NCBI GenBank assembly: GCA_035502655.1
Contig: DATJUF010000079.1
Coordinates: 1 to 8,136, forward strand
Source: DATJUF01 sp035502655
Lineage (GTDB): Bacteria; Desulfobacterota; Binatia; Binatales; Binataceae
DNA length: 8,136 nucleotides
Direction of reading: 5' to 3'
Shown here: in pieces, positions 7,303 through 8,136 of the stretch
How the letters are laid out: every line of letters starts with the position of its first letter
Numbering within the stretch: the first letter of the stretch is position 1
Notes under the pieces: model-generated
What the model was told of the DNA's origin: nothing
Seen by the model: only the letters and a program-made list of their open reading frames with translations
Databases searched by the model: none
Made by a program: the position numbers and the translations under genes

Positions 7303-8136
7303 CTATTCCTGCTCAGGCTCGGCGATAACGGAGGTTTTCGGGCCGAAGGCGACGCCACGCTTGCTCTGCCGGATAAACGTGACGAGTTCGCCGACCTCAG
7401 GCGTCAATTCGCCAGCCGTTTCCAACTCGGCGATTGCATTCTTGAGGTTGCGGCGCATCCCAAACAGTATCCGAAAAGCGTTACGCAGCGCGCGAATCGA
7501 GGGGTTGCTGAAACCTGCCCGGCGCAGGCCGATGACATTGATGCCGCGTAGCGTATGCGTCAGGTCCATGATGCAGAACGGCGGAAGGTCGCGGCTAGTG
7601 CGGCTCAAGCCGCGCATCATCGCGAGCCGCCCGATACGGACGTACTGATGCACTACGCAGTTGCCGGAAACCAGCGCGCGATCGCCGACCTCGGTCCAGC
7701 CGGCCAGCAGTGCGCCACCGGCGATTATAGTCTCGTTGCCGACCTGGCAATCATGCGCAGCGTGGGCGTTCTGCATGAAAAAATTACCGTCGCCGATGAT
7801 CGTTGCCTCGCCACGCTCGCTGCCGCGATGGATGGTTACCCCTTCGCGAAAGATATTGCGATCGCCGATGACGACTCGGCGAACTCCACCCTTGTAGCTC
7901 AAGTCCTGCGGTTCATCGCCGATGACGGCGTGGGGATGAATCACATTATCGGCGCCGATAGCCGTGTCGCCCAAAATCGTCACTTGCCCGATCAGCCGGG
8001 TGCGCGGGCCGACGCTGATGCGGCCTTCGAGCAGGCATAGCGGACCGACCTCGGCACCGGCGGCGAGCTCAACGTTGGCAGACACCACCGCGCTCGGATG
8101 AATCCGTGGCGGTCCTAAGGAATCACCGTCAGGCTG
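7303..8136 (-). CDS. lpxA: LpxA-family acyl-ACP--UDP-GlcNAc O-acyltransferase (partial, N-terminus beyond right edge)
   Basis: Cytoplasmic enzyme family that puts a 3-hydroxyacyl chain on UDP-GlcNAc, the first step of lipid A synthesis. Seen: left-handed beta-helix hexapeptide repeats, PQDLSYKGG, IGDRNIFREGVTIHRG, the catalytic-His region NAHAAHDC, VVHQYVRIG, DLPPF, and a helical C-terminus starting GLRRAGFS. GTG 8088 is not the start. The 16 codons between it and the edge are open, contain no ATG, GTG or TTG, and encode RIHPSA, which aligns with the usual IHPTA start of the first LpxA coil; the true start therefore lies outside. Odd points are Trp where LAGH is usual (LAGW), Ser in place of the Lys of QDLKY, and RGLSR in place of GGxSG. 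It may thus be a divergent copy or paralogue. It is the last gene of its unit on this side, with no lpxB following. Confidence 0.85.
   Translation of the reverse strand, partial: QPDGDSLGPPRIHPSAVVSANVELAAGAEVGPLCLLEGRISVGPRTRLIGQVTILGDTAIGADNVIHPHAVIGDEPQDLSYKGGVRRVVIGDRNIFREGVTIHRGSERGEATIIGDGNFFMQNAHAAHDCQVGNETIIAGGALLAGWTEVGDRALVSGNCVVHQYVRIGRLAMMRGLSRTSRDLPPFCIMDLTHTLRGINVIGLRRAGFSNPSIRALRNAFRILFGMRRNLKNAIAELETAGELTPEVGELVTFIRQSKRGVAFGPKTSVIAEPEQE

Noticed and set aside
7555..8040. 161-codon open frame on the plus strand
   Set aside because: It is antisense to the lpxA-like gene. The repeated Ile-Ala-Asp pattern only mirrors the hexapeptide repeats of the real gene.
1..8136. CRISPR arrays, tRNA or rRNA genes, insertion sequences, phage or defence genes
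   Set aside because: No regularly spaced repeats, cloverleaf-like sequence, transposase motifs or terminal inverted repeats were seen on reading both strands.

Overview
The window looks like a piece of chromosome from a Gram-negative bacterium. It has a UDP-GlcNAc O-acyltransferase of lipid A synthesis (LpxA family), multi-pass envelope glycosyltransferases, moderately high G+C and GTG/TTG/ATG start codons. I cannot fix the phylum from the sequence alone. A free-living soil or freshwater lineage of deltaproteobacterial type is only a guess. I see no mobile element, tRNA, rRNA or CRISPR array, and composition looks even throughout.

Layout from left to right. (1) Positions 1-440, minus strand: the first 146 codons of an alpha/beta-hydrolase (esterase/dienelactone-hydrolase type) that runs off the left edge. 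(2) 441-684: a divergent intergenic region holding a cluster of three related inverted-repeat half-sites. (3) 685-3636, plus: a 983-residue membrane protein that appears to be two GT-C glycosyltransferases joined head to tail. An ALG8/GT87-like module is followed by a complete bacterial protein O-mannosyltransferase-type (PMT, GT39) module. (4) 3642-4478, plus: a gene directly behind it, probably translationally coupled, for an exported beta-sandwich (carbohydrate-binding-like) protein with a C-terminal membrane anchor and a very basic tail. (5) 4655-7228, plus: a complete cytosolic M1 zinc aminopeptidase. (6) 7229-7302: a short convergent spacer with a perfect 10-bp inverted repeat, probably a shared terminator. 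(7) 7303-8136, minus: an LpxA-family acyltransferase whose N-terminus lies beyond the right edge.

The most interesting unit is the pair 685-4478. A double-headed, lipid-carrier-dependent glycosyltransferase is followed with almost no gap by a membrane-anchored periplasmic domain that looks like a sugar- or acceptor-binding module. My inference is that they act together in periplasmic glycosylation of a protein or envelope glycan. The aminopeptidase and hydrolase are probably ordinary housekeeping neighbours. The LpxA homologue keeps its catalytic His region but differs at some positions usually conserved for substrate contact, so it may be a divergent or paralogous copy.
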